From Brumimicrobium aurantiacum (GTDB lineage: Bacteria; Bacteroidota; Bacteroidia; Flavobacteriales_D; Crocinitomicaceae): a stretch of 64,000 nucleotides of DNA. The stretch is taken from the NCBI RefSeq assembly GCF_003402975.1, contig NZ_QURB01000007.1, positions 1 to 64,000 of the forward strand, in the 5' to 3' direction. The translations under genes were made by a program, and so were the position numbers. Position 1 is the first letter of the stretch. Each line of letters begins with the position of its first letter. Below, piece by piece: positions 37,401 through 45,178 of the stretch. The notes beneath the pieces are model-generated. The model had not been told where the DNA came from and searched no databases. It saw only the letters and a list, made by a program, of their open reading frames with translations.

Positions 37401-37974
37401 TAATGGCTGTATCATTTTCGATTCTATTTTAGTTTCAGTTAGTAATATTGATCCTTCAATTGTAGAGGCTTATGCTTCAGATTCAATCGTACCCAATGGA
37501 ACTGTGGTAGTCTTAAATGCCGAACCGGATGGCTATTCATATAGTTGGTCTCCTACAGATGGTGTTGAAAATCCAAATGCACAAGAAACAAATGCTATCG
37601 TTTATGGTACCACCAACTATACTGTTTCGGTTTCTGACGGAATTTGTACTAAAAACGCGATGATTACAGTAACTGCCTTTCCTTATGTCTGTGATGAACC
37701 TTATATTTTTGTTCCCAATGCGTTTTCACCAAATGGAGATGGGGAAAACGATGTACTTTATGTAAGAAGTTTAATTGTCTCTGATGTTAATTTTAAAATA
37801 TTTAATCGATGGGGAGAACTCGTTTATGAATCGAACACCACACATGGTCCAGGTTGGGACGGAACTTATAAAGGTAAACTACTCGATCCTGATGTATATG
37901 ATTATTATTTGAAAGGACATTGTATTGATGGACAAGAATTTTTAATCAAAGGAAATATTACATTGATTCGCTAA
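34402..37974 (+). CDS. Secreted SBBP-repeat/PKD protein with T9SS type B sorting domain
   Basis: 1190 aa from MIRYLHLLFIFLFPFGLLSQ at 34402, chosen because it gives a clean signal peptide; 17 extra open codons upstream are not signal-like. Residues ~30-255 form the DUF7948-type domain (HHAFLENKGQW, AEHYYNYFLGND-like, FELGEY). SBBP beta-propeller repeats follow (YATFYGG, DNIYVFGSTSS, STYVGG, SSYFGG). A PKD domain (LWDFGNGNVDSTT) and Ig-like modules come next, ending with VPNAFSPNGDG, FNRWGE and GWDGTY, the T9SS type B tail. It is the exported partner of the PorP/SprF gene that starts right after its stop. Confidence 0.9.
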   Translation: MIRYLHLLFIFLFPFGLLSQEITHAHSVHHAFLENKGQWEDHVFFKNKIEGGNMWVEQGRVLFQLQDFSKLQEAHFSKKKVKEEVSFREKLVELKFVDANEISRVDKKGATEHYYNYFLGNDESKWASDVHGYEEFTLNEIYDGIDLRFIEQEKQIKYEFIVGPGKSPNQIKLDYSYQDALKIDKKGNLVIETELGNIIEEKPYAYQIVNGKIIEITCQYSIDGENVLFELGEYNKRAELVIDPTLVFATFNGAVSDNFGMTATYGYDGSAFTGGTIYGNSHPMPDPNAYDVNSNITSVNIGTVTTDAFIAKYSDDGTQMLWATFYGGGSNTEGTDVPHSLICDQDDNIYVFGSTSSLDFPIVNGFQTTHGGGTPFSINYNGTNFGIVGTDIYVAKFSTNGHNLLGSTYVGGSLNDGVNYIVSAGNYNSAAAYDSLTMNYGDQFRGEIMLDSDNNILIGSCARSSDFPTTNAFQPNLAGQQDGVVFKVKNDFTSLLFSSYFGGTEADAIYSVKIDSSENIVFAGGTTSSDLQSTPGVYQDVYGGGEADGFIGKLSPNGLNLTHSTYIGTSNYDQTFFVEIDRLDNVFVLGQSNGGTFPVINANYEVPNSSQFIAKMNPDLSFIDGSTVFGSGSTIFDISPAAFLVDICGNMYVSGWGGSVLAGSSAMNNMPVTPDAFQGTPPSGFDFHLMVIEREFNSLLYGTYLGSNSSQEHVDGGTSRFDKNGVVYQGVCGGCGGNSDFPTTAGAWSDQNLANNCNALTFKFDFNLIPTAEFTVESEMGCAPFDVEFTNQSSDGDRFLWDFGNGNVDSTTLEPTVTYTQPGTYEVMLTVTDSVCLITDSAVVTITVLPEIELEELQTISLCQPDTITLTALTNGTANQFVWSSNPSFTDTLNTNTLDSTLQINHPTGGWIYINASNGVCELVDSVEVIFTSGNILLEGDTLLCLGEDTQISASTGDPSVGFTSIDWSSDSIIVSGDGSSTVTVNPSVTQYVYLNAETSNGCIIFDSILVSVSNIDPSIVEAYASDSIVPNGTVVVLNAEPDGYSYSWSPTDGVENPNAQETNAIVYGTTNYTVSVSDGICTKNAMITVTAFPYVCDEPYIFVPNAFSPNGDGENDVLYVRSLIVSDVNFKIFNRWGELVYESNTTHGPGWDGTYKGKLLDPDVYDYYLKGHCIDGQEFLIKGNITLIR

Positions 37975-38973
37975 TTGAGAATATTAATCTACATATTGCT
38001 CTTTTTGATATGGAATGCAGAGGCGTTTGGCCAAGATGTACACTGGTCACAATTTGATCATAATCCTGTATTTCAAAATCCTGCAAATGTTGGTCGTTTT
38101 GATGGTGATTATCGTTTTCATGCTAATTATAAGGATCAATGGAGGAATGTTACTGTTCCGTTTCAAACCTTGTCGATCTCAGCTGAAGCAAAACAGATTT
38201 ATAAAGGATTTAATCTTGGAGGTTATATTTTGAACGATGTGGCGGGTGATGGATCATTTCGTACCATAGAATTTCAACCCTCTATTTCTTATACTTATAA
38301 ATTAACGGCAGATTCTACTCATTTACTACGTCCGGGATTACAACTTGGAGTAAATTTTCGTTCGATAAATGCAAGTGCTTTTACTTTCGATAATCAATGG
38401 AATGGTTATCAATTTGACGGATCACTTGATACTAAAGAAACATTTCAAAGTCAGAAAAAGACCAATTTTAGTTTTGGTATTGGAATGGCCTACGAATTTC
38501 AAAAAAGTAAGCGAGAACGAATCGTTACAGGTATAGGATTGTTCAATATTAATCGTCCTAACCAAAGTTTCCTAGGAGAAGAGGTGAAAAGAGATATGCG
38601 TTTTAATTTATTTACACAGGCAGAATATGCAATTGGTTTTGATTGGGATATTTTACCTTCTATTCAACTTAATTTACAAGGAAAATACAGAGAGTTGATT
38701 TTGGGTTCCCAAGTGCGTTACATTTTAGAAGATAGGTTGGGTGAATATAAAGCAGTGATGGCTGGACTTTATATGCGAAGTAATGATGCATTTTATATTT
38801 CAGCGGGAATGGAATACCAAAATTATTGGGGAGGAATATCCTATGATATCAATACTTCAGATTTAACACCTGCAAGTCGATCTAGAGGAGGGTTGGAATT
38901 GAGTTTTCGATACATCCTTCATTCATTTAAACCGAAGAATATAATACACAGAGTATGTCCAGATTTTATTTAG
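37975..38973 (+). CDS. PorP/SprF-family type IX secretion outer-membrane protein
   Basis: 332 aa, starting with TTG directly after the TAA of the preceding gene. The TTG is chosen because it alone gives the signal peptide RILIYILLFLIWNAEAFGQ. The mature start DVHWSQFDHNPVFQNPANVGRF is the hallmark of PorP/SprF proteins, followed by an outer-membrane beta-barrel of alternating strands ending RYILHSFKPK. Family members bind the type B C-terminal domain of their cognate T9SS substrate and hold it at the cell surface. Gene order (substrate, PorP, OmpA-like) is the standard arrangement. It overlaps the next gene by 19 nt. Confidence 0.93.
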   Translation: MRILIYILLFLIWNAEAFGQDVHWSQFDHNPVFQNPANVGRFDGDYRFHANYKDQWRNVTVPFQTLSISAEAKQIYKGFNLGGYILNDVAGDGSFRTIEFQPSISYTYKLTADSTHLLRPGLQLGVNFRSINASAFTFDNQWNGYQFDGSLDTKETFQSQKKTNFSFGIGMAYEFQKSKRERIVTGIGLFNINRPNQSFLGEEVKRDMRFNLFTQAEYAIGFDWDILPSIQLNLQGKYRELILGSQVRYILEDRLGEYKAVMAGLYMRSNDAFYISAGMEYQNYWGGISYDINTSDLTPASRSRGGLELSFRYILHSFKPKNIIHRVCPDFI

Positions 38974-40880
38974 TTCTTCTTCTACAATTCCTCACTGTTG
39001 TCTCCTTTGGACAACAAGAGTTGAAAAAATATCTTGAGTTTGCCAATAAAAAACAAGCTGAAGGAGACTATGTCTATGCTTTAAATTACTATGAAAAGGC
39101 AATGCAAATAGATTCAAACACCATTGATATATTGTGGAACTATGCAGAAACTTTAAAAGCGTATAAAGATTATGCAAAAGCGGCCTTTTATTATGGAAAA
39201 GTTTATGGTAGGGAAGGAGCAGAATTATACCCTTCGAGCCTGATGAAATATGGATTGATGCTTAAACAATCTGGAAAATATGAGCAAGCATTGGAGCAAT
39301 TTAAACTTGGAAAAAAGAAATATAGAGGAGACCGAAGAGGGTATTTATATCAAAAATGTCGTGCTGAAATTAGGTCATGCATTTGGGCAAAAGCAAATCA
39401 AGGTGATTCTTTAAACCTCGTATTTGAAGCACTTCCACAGCAAATCAATTCAAAGAATGCAGAGTTTGGTCATCGACAATTTAAAGATAAATTCATTTTC
39501 TCTTCCTTACGTGCCGATTCAATTAGTGCTACAGAAGAGGTGTATGATCCATCTTATCGTACACACTTATTCGTTTCAACATTAAAGGATAGTGTGTTTT
39601 CTTCAGAAAAACGGATTGATGAATTGGCCTTTAAAAATGCTCATACTGGAAATGGAACTTTTAGTTTGGATGGAAATCGTTTTTATTTTAGTTATTGTGA
39701 TGAAGATTCAGGAAGTTTCAATTGTAAAATTTTAGTAGCCTATATAGAGAAAGATAAATTCGTTGATGTAGACACACTTGGATCAATCATCAATCAAGAA
39801 AATGCAAGCACAACAATGCCTTTTATTGGAGAATGGGACGAGAAAGAAGTCTTATTTTATGTTTCAAATAAAGAAGGAGGAAGAGGTGGAATGGATATCT
39901 GGTATAGCTTTATTGAAAACGGGAATCAATTCGATAGACCAAGAAATCTGCGAAGTATAAATACATTGGATAATGAATTGTCTCCGTTTTGGGATGGAAA
40001 AACCAATACCCTTTATTTCAGTAGTTCATGGTATGAAGGGTTTGGAGGTCAAGATGTGTTTAAATCTAATTACAATACAGATTTTTCAGATCCAATAAAT
40101 ATGATGGAGCCTATTAATTCCCCAGCCAATGATCTTTATTATTTTGAGACAATGACCGGAGATACTGCTTTTTTTAGTTCAAATCGAATAGGAAGTAATT
40201 TTAGTAAGAATCCTACTTGTTGTAGCGATGTTTTTCTTGTGCGTCAACCTTTGATTGATCTTCCACCAACTATTGAAGAAACGCTAGAAGATTTAAATCG
40301 AAGATTGCCTGTGACTTTATATTTTCATAATGATATCCCGAATCCACGTTCTTGGGATACTGTTTCAAATGTAAATTATCTGGATAGTTATCAAGATTAT
40401 GTTGCTATGAAAGATAAGTACAAATCAAAATATGCTCAAGGATTGAAAGGGAAGGCTGTTGATGACGCAAAAGATGATATTGAGGACTTCTTTTTGGAGT
40501 ATGTGGAACAAGGATTAAAGGATTTAAATCACTTTGTAGATTTACTCATTGTAGAATTGGAAAAAGGGCGAAAGATAGAGCTAATTGTTAAAGGATTTGC
40601 AAGTCCATTGGCCAAAACAGATTACAACGAAAACCTAACCAAAAGAAGAATAGCTTCTTTGGTAAATTATTTATATGCTTATGAAAATGGTGTCTTTAGA
40701 AAGTATATCGATGGTACTTCAGAAGATGGCGGAAGATTAATTATCACTCAAATTCCTTTTGGGGAAAATAAAGCTGACCAAATTGTAAGTGATAATCCAA
40801 ACGATCAAAAGAATTCAGTATATTCTAGAGCTGCGGCGATCGAAAGAAAAATAGAAATTCAAAGTGTAGATTTACAGTAG
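38955..40880 (+). CDS. TPR/PD40/OmpA-like outer-membrane-associated protein (PorE-like)
   Basis: 641 aa with a signal peptide (FYLVLLLQFLTVVSFGQQ). TPR repeats occupy residues ~20-130 (YVYALNYYEKAMQIDSN, YAKAAFYYGKVYGREG). A WD40-like beta-propeller with PD40-type strands follows (DGNRFYFSY, GGRGGMDIWYS, FSSSWYEGFGGQDVF). The C-terminal OmpA-like peptidoglycan-binding domain has VKGFASPLAKTDYNENLTKRR. This order matches PorE-type proteins that anchor T9SS to the cell wall. The stop codon TAG lies inside the REP-like repeat at 40876, so the repeat sets the C-terminus. Confidence 0.85.
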   Translation: MSRFYLVLLLQFLTVVSFGQQELKKYLEFANKKQAEGDYVYALNYYEKAMQIDSNTIDILWNYAETLKAYKDYAKAAFYYGKVYGREGAELYPSSLMKYGLMLKQSGKYEQALEQFKLGKKKYRGDRRGYLYQKCRAEIRSCIWAKANQGDSLNLVFEALPQQINSKNAEFGHRQFKDKFIFSSLRADSISATEEVYDPSYRTHLFVSTLKDSVFSSEKRIDELAFKNAHTGNGTFSLDGNRFYFSYCDEDSGSFNCKILVAYIEKDKFVDVDTLGSIINQENASTTMPFIGEWDEKEVLFYVSNKEGGRGGMDIWYSFIENGNQFDRPRNLRSINTLDNELSPFWDGKTNTLYFSSSWYEGFGGQDVFKSNYNTDFSDPINMMEPINSPANDLYYFETMTGDTAFFSSNRIGSNFSKNPTCCSDVFLVRQPLIDLPPTIEETLEDLNRRLPVTLYFHNDIPNPRSWDTVSNVNYLDSYQDYVAMKDKYKSKYAQGLKGKAVDDAKDDIEDFFLEYVEQGLKDLNHFVDLLIVELEKGRKIELIVKGFASPLAKTDYNENLTKRRIASLVNYLYAYENGVFRKYIDGTSEDGGRLIITQIPFGENKADQIVSDNPNDQKNSVYSRAAAIERKIEIQSVDLQ

Positions 40881-40939
40881 GAACGATTTGCTGTAAGGAC
40901 GATTTGCAGTAAGGACGATTTGCAAATCGTCCCTACTGC
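40876..40939. repeat. REP-like element: three direct 16 nt repeats plus a near-perfect palindrome
   Basis: TAGGAACGATTTGCTG, TAAGGACGATTTGCAG and a third copy start 16 nt apart (40878, 40894, 40910). The third is followed by its inverted copy, giving a 34 nt palindrome (arms 40906-40922 and 40923-40939) with one mismatch. It lies between convergent genes and may also act as a terminator-like hairpin. Confidence 0.85.
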
Positions 40940-40949
40940 AAATCAATTC

Positions 40950-41162
40950 CTAAGCATCAATTTCTTCAAGATCCATCTCACAAAGTGGACATTGACCATT
41001 TTCGTTGTAAGTTTTACCATCTTCACAGTCCATTGGACATTGGTAAACAGCATCTGCGGATTGTTCAGATTGTGTGTTTTCACTTTCTGCTCCACATGAA
41101 GTTAGTACTGCTCCAGAAAGAGCGAATAAACTTGCTGCTATTAAAATTCTTGCTTTTTTCAT
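40950..41162 (-). CDS. Small lipoprotein with heavy-metal-binding (HMBD-type) domain
   Basis: 70 aa. Signal peptide with lipobox LTSC at residues ~20-23, so it is lipidated at the cysteine and probably faces the periplasm or surface. After an acidic linker the mature part is one compact YQCPMDCEDG...CPLCEMDLEE unit, the motif of the heavy-metal-binding YHS-like/HMBD domains found in CusB and copper ATPases. It probably binds Cu or Zn (inference). Separate from the paa genes by 68 nt, on the same strand. A free-standing copy of this domain is common in Bacteroidetes. Confidence 0.8.
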   Translation of the reverse strand: MKKARILIAASLFALSGAVLTSCGAESENTQSEQSADAVYQCPMDCEDGKTYNENGQCPLCEMDLEEIDA

Positions 41163-41230
41163 TGTAATGTTTTTAATATAAATTGTTTATTAAGTAACAG
41201 GTTTGTCAAAAGGTTTTCGTTCAAAAATAT

Positions 41231-41725
41231 TTATTTCAAACATTTAAAATAGTCAAAAGGCTCTTCACAATCATTACATTGGTATAATGCTTTACAAGCA
41301 GTTGATCCAAATTGAGAAACCAATCTTGTGTTTTTTGATTTACAAAGGGGACATGGGATTTCTGGTTTATCACCAAAAAGAACAGATTTATCTCCTTCGT
41401 TTTGAGGTGGAGTAATACCGTATTCTTCCAGTTTTTTACGCCCATTTTCGCTTAGCCAATCTGTTGTCCAAGCAGGCGATAATACTAGGTCCACATCAAC
41501 AGTGATTCCTTCCTTTCCCAATCGTTCTTTAATGTCTTCTTCAATAACTTGCATAGCTGGACATCCAGTATACGTCGGAGTAATGACGATTTTGAAGTGA
41601 GAAGGGCTTTTTGCGATAACCTCTCGAACAACACCAAGGTCTACAACAGTCAATACAGGTACTTCAGGATCTGTAACATCCTCAAGCATTTCCCAAATAT
41701 CATCAATTGTTATTTCCTTAGTCAT
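41231..41725 (-). CDS. paaD: Phenylacetyl-CoA epoxidase subunit PaaD
   Basis: 164 aa. The N-terminal MIP18/DUF59-type domain has DPEVPVLTVVDLGVVREV and TPTYTGCPAMQVIEEDI. The C-terminal zinc ribbon has CPLCKSKNT and CNDCEEPFDYFKCL. PaaD is thought to help mature or assemble the Fe centres of the PaaABCE complex that epoxidises phenylacetyl-CoA. Last gene of the paaABCD run on the minus strand, 26 nt after paaC. Length as in the family. Confidence 0.95.
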   Translation of the reverse strand: MTKEITIDDIWEMLEDVTDPEVPVLTVVDLGVVREVIAKSPSHFKIVITPTYTGCPAMQVIEEDIKERLGKEGITVDVDLVLSPAWTTDWLSENGRKKLEEYGITPPQNEGDKSVLFGDKPEIPCPLCKSKNTRLVSQFGSTACKALYQCNDCEEPFDYFKCLK

Positions 41726-41751
41726 ATTTAATTAATAATTCGTAATTGACT

Positions 41752-42510
41752 CTACCATTTCATTCCTGGATAAGTTCTTTGCATATACTGTAATTCAGTT
41801 AGCAAGTAACCTAAATGTTCAGAGTGAACACCTTTTCGTCCACCATCCAATTGCCATTTTTCATTAGGTAGTTCTAATGTAGCTTCGTCTAAAATAGCTT
41901 TTATATTTTTATCGTATTCTACTTTGAATTTACTCACATCTGGAATAATTCCTTCAGCGATTAAGATTTGATCTACTTCATCTTGATAGAACAATTCTTT
42001 TGTAAAGCGAGATAAATCTCTAACAGATTTTTGAACACGGTTATGAGATTCTTCAGTACCATCACCTAAACGAATTGTCCATTCACTTGAGTGTTTGATA
42101 TGGTATTTAATCTCTTTTATCGTTTTTGTGGCAATGGCTGCAATTCTTTCATCCTTACTGTTCATTAGCTCTTCATAAAGAAGGTGCTCAAAATGATCAA
42201 AGAACAATTGACGAATCATAGTTTTACCAAAGTCTCCATTGGTTTGTTCAACCAATAAAACGTTTTTGTATTCTCTTTCAATTCTTAAGAAAGCTAAGTC
42301 ATCTTCATCTCTTCCTTTGTCCTCAACTTCTGCTGCATATTTATACAACTCAGTGGCTTGTCCAATTAAATCCAATGCGATATTAGTGATGGCAATATCT
42401 TCCTCTAAAATTGGCCCATGTCCACACCATTCAGACAAACGGTGACCAAGAATTAAACTGTCATCAGCTTTTCTTAATAAATATTCAAATAATGCTTCTT
42501 GTTTTGTCAT
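41752..42510 (-). CDS. paaC: Phenylacetyl-CoA epoxidase structural subunit PaaC
   Basis: 252 aa ferritin-like four-helix protein paralogous to PaaA, but with incomplete iron ligands, as in other PaaC proteins. It forms the PaaAC heterodimer core. Recognisable stretches are LILGHRLSEWCGHGPILEEDIA, YKNVLLVEQTNGDFG and KEIKYHIKHSSEWTIRLGDGT. It sits 9 nt downstream of paaB, in one tightly packed operon. No unusual features. Confidence 0.96.
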   Translation of the reverse strand: MTKQEALFEYLLRKADDSLILGHRLSEWCGHGPILEEDIAITNIALDLIGQATELYKYAAEVEDKGRDEDDLAFLRIEREYKNVLLVEQTNGDFGKTMIRQLFFDHFEHLLYEELMNSKDERIAAIATKTIKEIKYHIKHSSEWTIRLGDGTEESHNRVQKSVRDLSRFTKELFYQDEVDQILIAEGIIPDVSKFKVEYDKNIKAILDEATLELPNEKWQLDGGRKGVHSEHLGYLLTELQYMQRTYPGMKW

Positions 42511-42519
42511 TGCGATGGA

Positions 42520-42807
42520 TTACATGTGTTTGATTCCTTCTGGAACTTCATAAAATGTTGGGTGACGATATGCTTTTGAGTTTGCTGGTTCGTATAGTGG
42601 TCCAGCTTCAGATGGATCTGAAGCAACAACATTTGCAGATTCTACAACCCAAATACTAATACCTTCGCTTCTTCTTGTATATACGTCACGTGCATTGTTC
42701 ACAGCCATTTCTGCGTCAGGAGCTCGTAAACTTCCTACATGTTTATGACTTAATCCTTGTTTACTTCTGATAAAAACCTCCCAAAGTGGCCATTCTTTCT
42801 TATTCAT
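42520..42807 (-). CDS. paaB: Phenylacetyl-CoA epoxidase subunit PaaB
   Basis: 95 aa, normal for PaaB. Motifs WPLWEVFIRSKQGLSHKHVGSL, NARDVYTRR and IWVVESANVVAS define the family. It mediates contacts in the PaaABC assembly and may bridge to the reductase. 32 nt downstream of paaA and 9 nt upstream of paaC. Confidence 0.97.
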   Translation of the reverse strand: MNKKEWPLWEVFIRSKQGLSHKHVGSLRAPDAEMAVNNARDVYTRRSEGISIWVVESANVVASDPSEAGPLYEPANSKAYRHPTFYEVPEGIKHM

Positions 42808-42839
42808 AATACTTTATTGTCTAATTTTTCTATCTATGA

Positions 42840-43793
42840 TTACGATGCTTTCTTGTTGCGAGCAGCTCTTTTTTCAGCATAAGCATTTGCAGCTTCTCTA
42901 ACCCATAATCCATCTTCTTTTGCTTTCTTTCTTGCAGCAACTCTTTCTTCATTACAAGGACCGTAACCTTTAACAACTTGCCAAAATTCATCCCAGTCAA
43001 TTTCACCGAAATCATAATGACCTGTTTCTTCGTTAAACTTCAAATCTTTGTCTGGAATAGTTAAACCAATCAATTCCGCTTGTGGAACTGTTGCGTCAAC
43101 AAACATTTGTCTTAGTTCATCATTGGTGTGTCTTTTGATTTTCCACTCCATTGATTGTGCTGTGTGTGTTGAATCGGCATCGTTTGGTCCAAACATCATC
43201 AATGCAGGCCACCACCATCTGTTTAATGAGTCTTGTGCCATTGCTTTTTGTTCAGGTGTACCTTTTGCCAATTGAGTGACCACTTCAAATCCTTGTCTCT
43301 GGTGGAAAGATTCTTCTTTACAAACACGAACCATGGCACGAGCGTATGGTCCATAAGAACAACGACACAACGGAACTTGATTCATAATTGCTGCTCCATC
43401 TACAAGCCAGCCAACGGTTCCCATATCAGCCCAAGTTAGAGTAGGGTAGTTGAAAATGCTCGAATATTTTGCAATTCCTTCGTGTAAATCATCAATTGTT
43501 TGCTCTCTGTCAGCTCCTAATGTTTCAACAGCACTGTATAAATACAATCCATGTCCAGCTTCATCTTGAATTTTAGCCAATAAAACAGCTTTTCTTCTCA
43601 AGTTAGGTGCTCTTGTTACCCAGTTTGCTTCTGGTAATTGACCAACTATTTCTGAGTGGGCATGTTGAGAGATTTGGCGAATTAATGTTTTTCTATAAGC
43701 ATCAGGCATATAGTCTTTAGGCTCAATTTTGATTTCGTTATCAATTTTGTCCTGAAAGGCTTTATTTAATGCGTCTATTTTATTTTTCTCCAT
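42840..43793 (-). CDS. paaA: Phenylacetyl-CoA epoxidase catalytic subunit PaaA
   Basis: 317 aa. Ferritin-like diiron oxygenase that adds one O atom to the ring of phenylacetyl-CoA, giving the 1,2-epoxide. The metal-ligand helix motif [15 protein letters not shown] is intact, as are [18 protein letters not shown] and the late [11 protein letters not shown]. First gene of paaABCD; its promoter lies in the 284 nt divergent spacer shared with the reductase gene at 44078. The C-terminus is the usual basic tail. Confidence 0.97.
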   Translation of the reverse strand: MEKNKIDALNKAFQDKIDNEIKIEPKDYMPDAYRKTLIRQISQHAHSEIVGQLPEANWVTRAPNLRRKAVLLAKIQDEAGHGLYLYSAVETLGADREQTIDDLHEGIAKYSSIFNYPTLTWADMGTVGWLVDGAAIMNQVPLCRCSYGPYARAMVRVCKEESFHQRQGFEVVTQLAKGTPEQKAMAQDSLNRWWWPALMMFGPNDADSTHTAQSMEWKIKRHTNDELRQMFVDATVPQAELIGLTIPDKDLKFNEETGHYDFGEIDWDEFWQVVKGYGPCNEERVAARKKAKEDGLWVREAANAYAEKRAARNKKAS

Positions 43794-43921
43794 GATTCTA
43801 AGTTTTTTGGTACATTCTCCTAAAGAAATTGACCTTTACAAATTTATAAAATAAATATGATTTGATGCGTTGATTAATCGTTGTACTTTGTTTTAATTTG
43901 AATTTCTAAGATGTTCTATCA

Positions 43922-43950
43922 ATTTCAACGCTAAGATTCAAAGTTGAAAT
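43922..43950. promoter_or_regulatory. Inverted repeat in the divergent paa promoter region
   Basis: ATTTCAAC (43922-43929) and GTTGAAAT (43943-43950) form a perfect 8 bp inverted repeat with a 13 nt spacer, midway between the paaA and paaE starts. It is a candidate operator for both transcripts. GATTAATC (about 43871) is a second small palindrome. Confidence 0.35.
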
Positions 43951-44077
43951 CATTGTCATTTCAATGTCTTAATGTTCCATGTGTATAAGTTTTAAGGTTT
44001 AAAATAGAACTTTTTGATACGATATCCAAGAAATATGGCTTTAGTTGTTAATTTTGTAATCACAGAATTTATAAATT

Positions 44078-45151
44078 ATGAATCCAAGATTTCACGCCTT
44101 AAAAGTTAAAGATATTCGTCAAGAAACCAGTGATGCTGTTTCTATTGCATTGAGCGTTCCAGACGATCTTAAAGAAAATTATAAATATACACCAGGTCAA
44201 TATTTGACTTTTAGAACAACAATTGATGGTGAGGATGTGCGCCGTTCTTATTCTATTTGTACTGGTTTACAGGAGAATGAATTGCGTGTTGCTGTGAAAA
44301 AAATGATCCAAGGAAAGTTTTCTACTTTCGCTAATGACGTATTAAAAGTTGGTGAGGAGATGGAAGTAATGACACCAATGGGAACTTTTACCACTGAAAT
44401 TGATGAAAATACAGAGAAATCTTTTGTGTTTTTTGCTGGTGGTAGTGGAATCACTCCAGTGATGTCATTGATCAAAACAATTTTACATACAGCTAAGAAA
44501 AGTAATGTAACTTTGATTTATGGTAACCGTGGAATAGATCACGTTATTTTCCGTGACGAATTAGAAGAATTAAAAAATCTTCACATGGATAAATTCAGTT
44601 TGATGCACGTTTTCAGTGTAGAAAAACTTGGAAATCCATTACAAGAAGGCTTACTTGATAAAAATCAAATTGAGAAAATATACAAGGCGATTCTTGAAGG
44701 TCAATCAATTGATGAAGTTTTTGTTTGTGGTCCTGAACCAACAATTTACGCTGTAAAAGATGTCTTTGAAGAGGCTGGATTTGCACCGGAAAATGTACAT
44801 TTTGAATTGTTTACTTCTCCAACTCAAAAAGATAAAAAACCTTTACCAAAAGTTGCTGCTGCTGATAAAGTTGAGGCTAACATAAAGGTTATTTTGGATG
44901 GGGAAGAGATTTTACTTAACTTAGATAGTGAAGGTGAAAGTATTTTAGATGCCGCTTCAAAAATGGGGGCAGATGTTCCTTATGCTTGTAAAGGTGGTGT
45001 TTGTTGTACGTGTAAAGCAAAAGTACTCGAAGGTACAGCGAGAATGGATGTGAATTATGCATTAGAAAAAGACGAGGTTGACGCGGGTTATATATTGACT
45101 TGTCAAGCTCACCCAACAAGTGATCAATTGGTTGTATCTTTTGATGATTAA
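44078..45151 (+). CDS. paaE: Phenylacetyl-CoA epoxidase reductase PaaE
   Basis: 357 aa, FNR-type reductase feeding electrons from NADPH to the PaaA diiron site. The FAD-binding motif is RRSYSICTG, the NADPH fold begins FAGGSGITPVMS, and FVCGPEP marks the nucleotide end. The C-terminal plant-type [2Fe-2S] domain has CKGGVCCTCKAKV (C-x4-C-x2-C) and the fourth ligand in LTCQAHP. Unusually for paa clusters it is divergent from paaABCD rather than following it. It is followed 27 nt later by a close paralog. Confidence 0.93.
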   Translation: MNPRFHALKVKDIRQETSDAVSIALSVPDDLKENYKYTPGQYLTFRTTIDGEDVRRSYSICTGLQENELRVAVKKMIQGKFSTFANDVLKVGEEMEVMTPMGTFTTEIDENTEKSFVFFAGGSGITPVMSLIKTILHTAKKSNVTLIYGNRGIDHVIFRDELEELKNLHMDKFSLMHVFSVEKLGNPLQEGLLDKNQIEKIYKAILEGQSIDEVFVCGPEPTIYAVKDVFEEAGFAPENVHFELFTSPTQKDKKPLPKVAAADKVEANIKVILDGEEILLNLDSEGESILDAASKMGADVPYACKGGVCCTCKAKVLEGTARMDVNYALEKDEVDAGYILTCQAHPTSDQLVVSFDD

Positions 45152-45178
45152 TAAAATTTTAGGTATTAAATAAATAGA

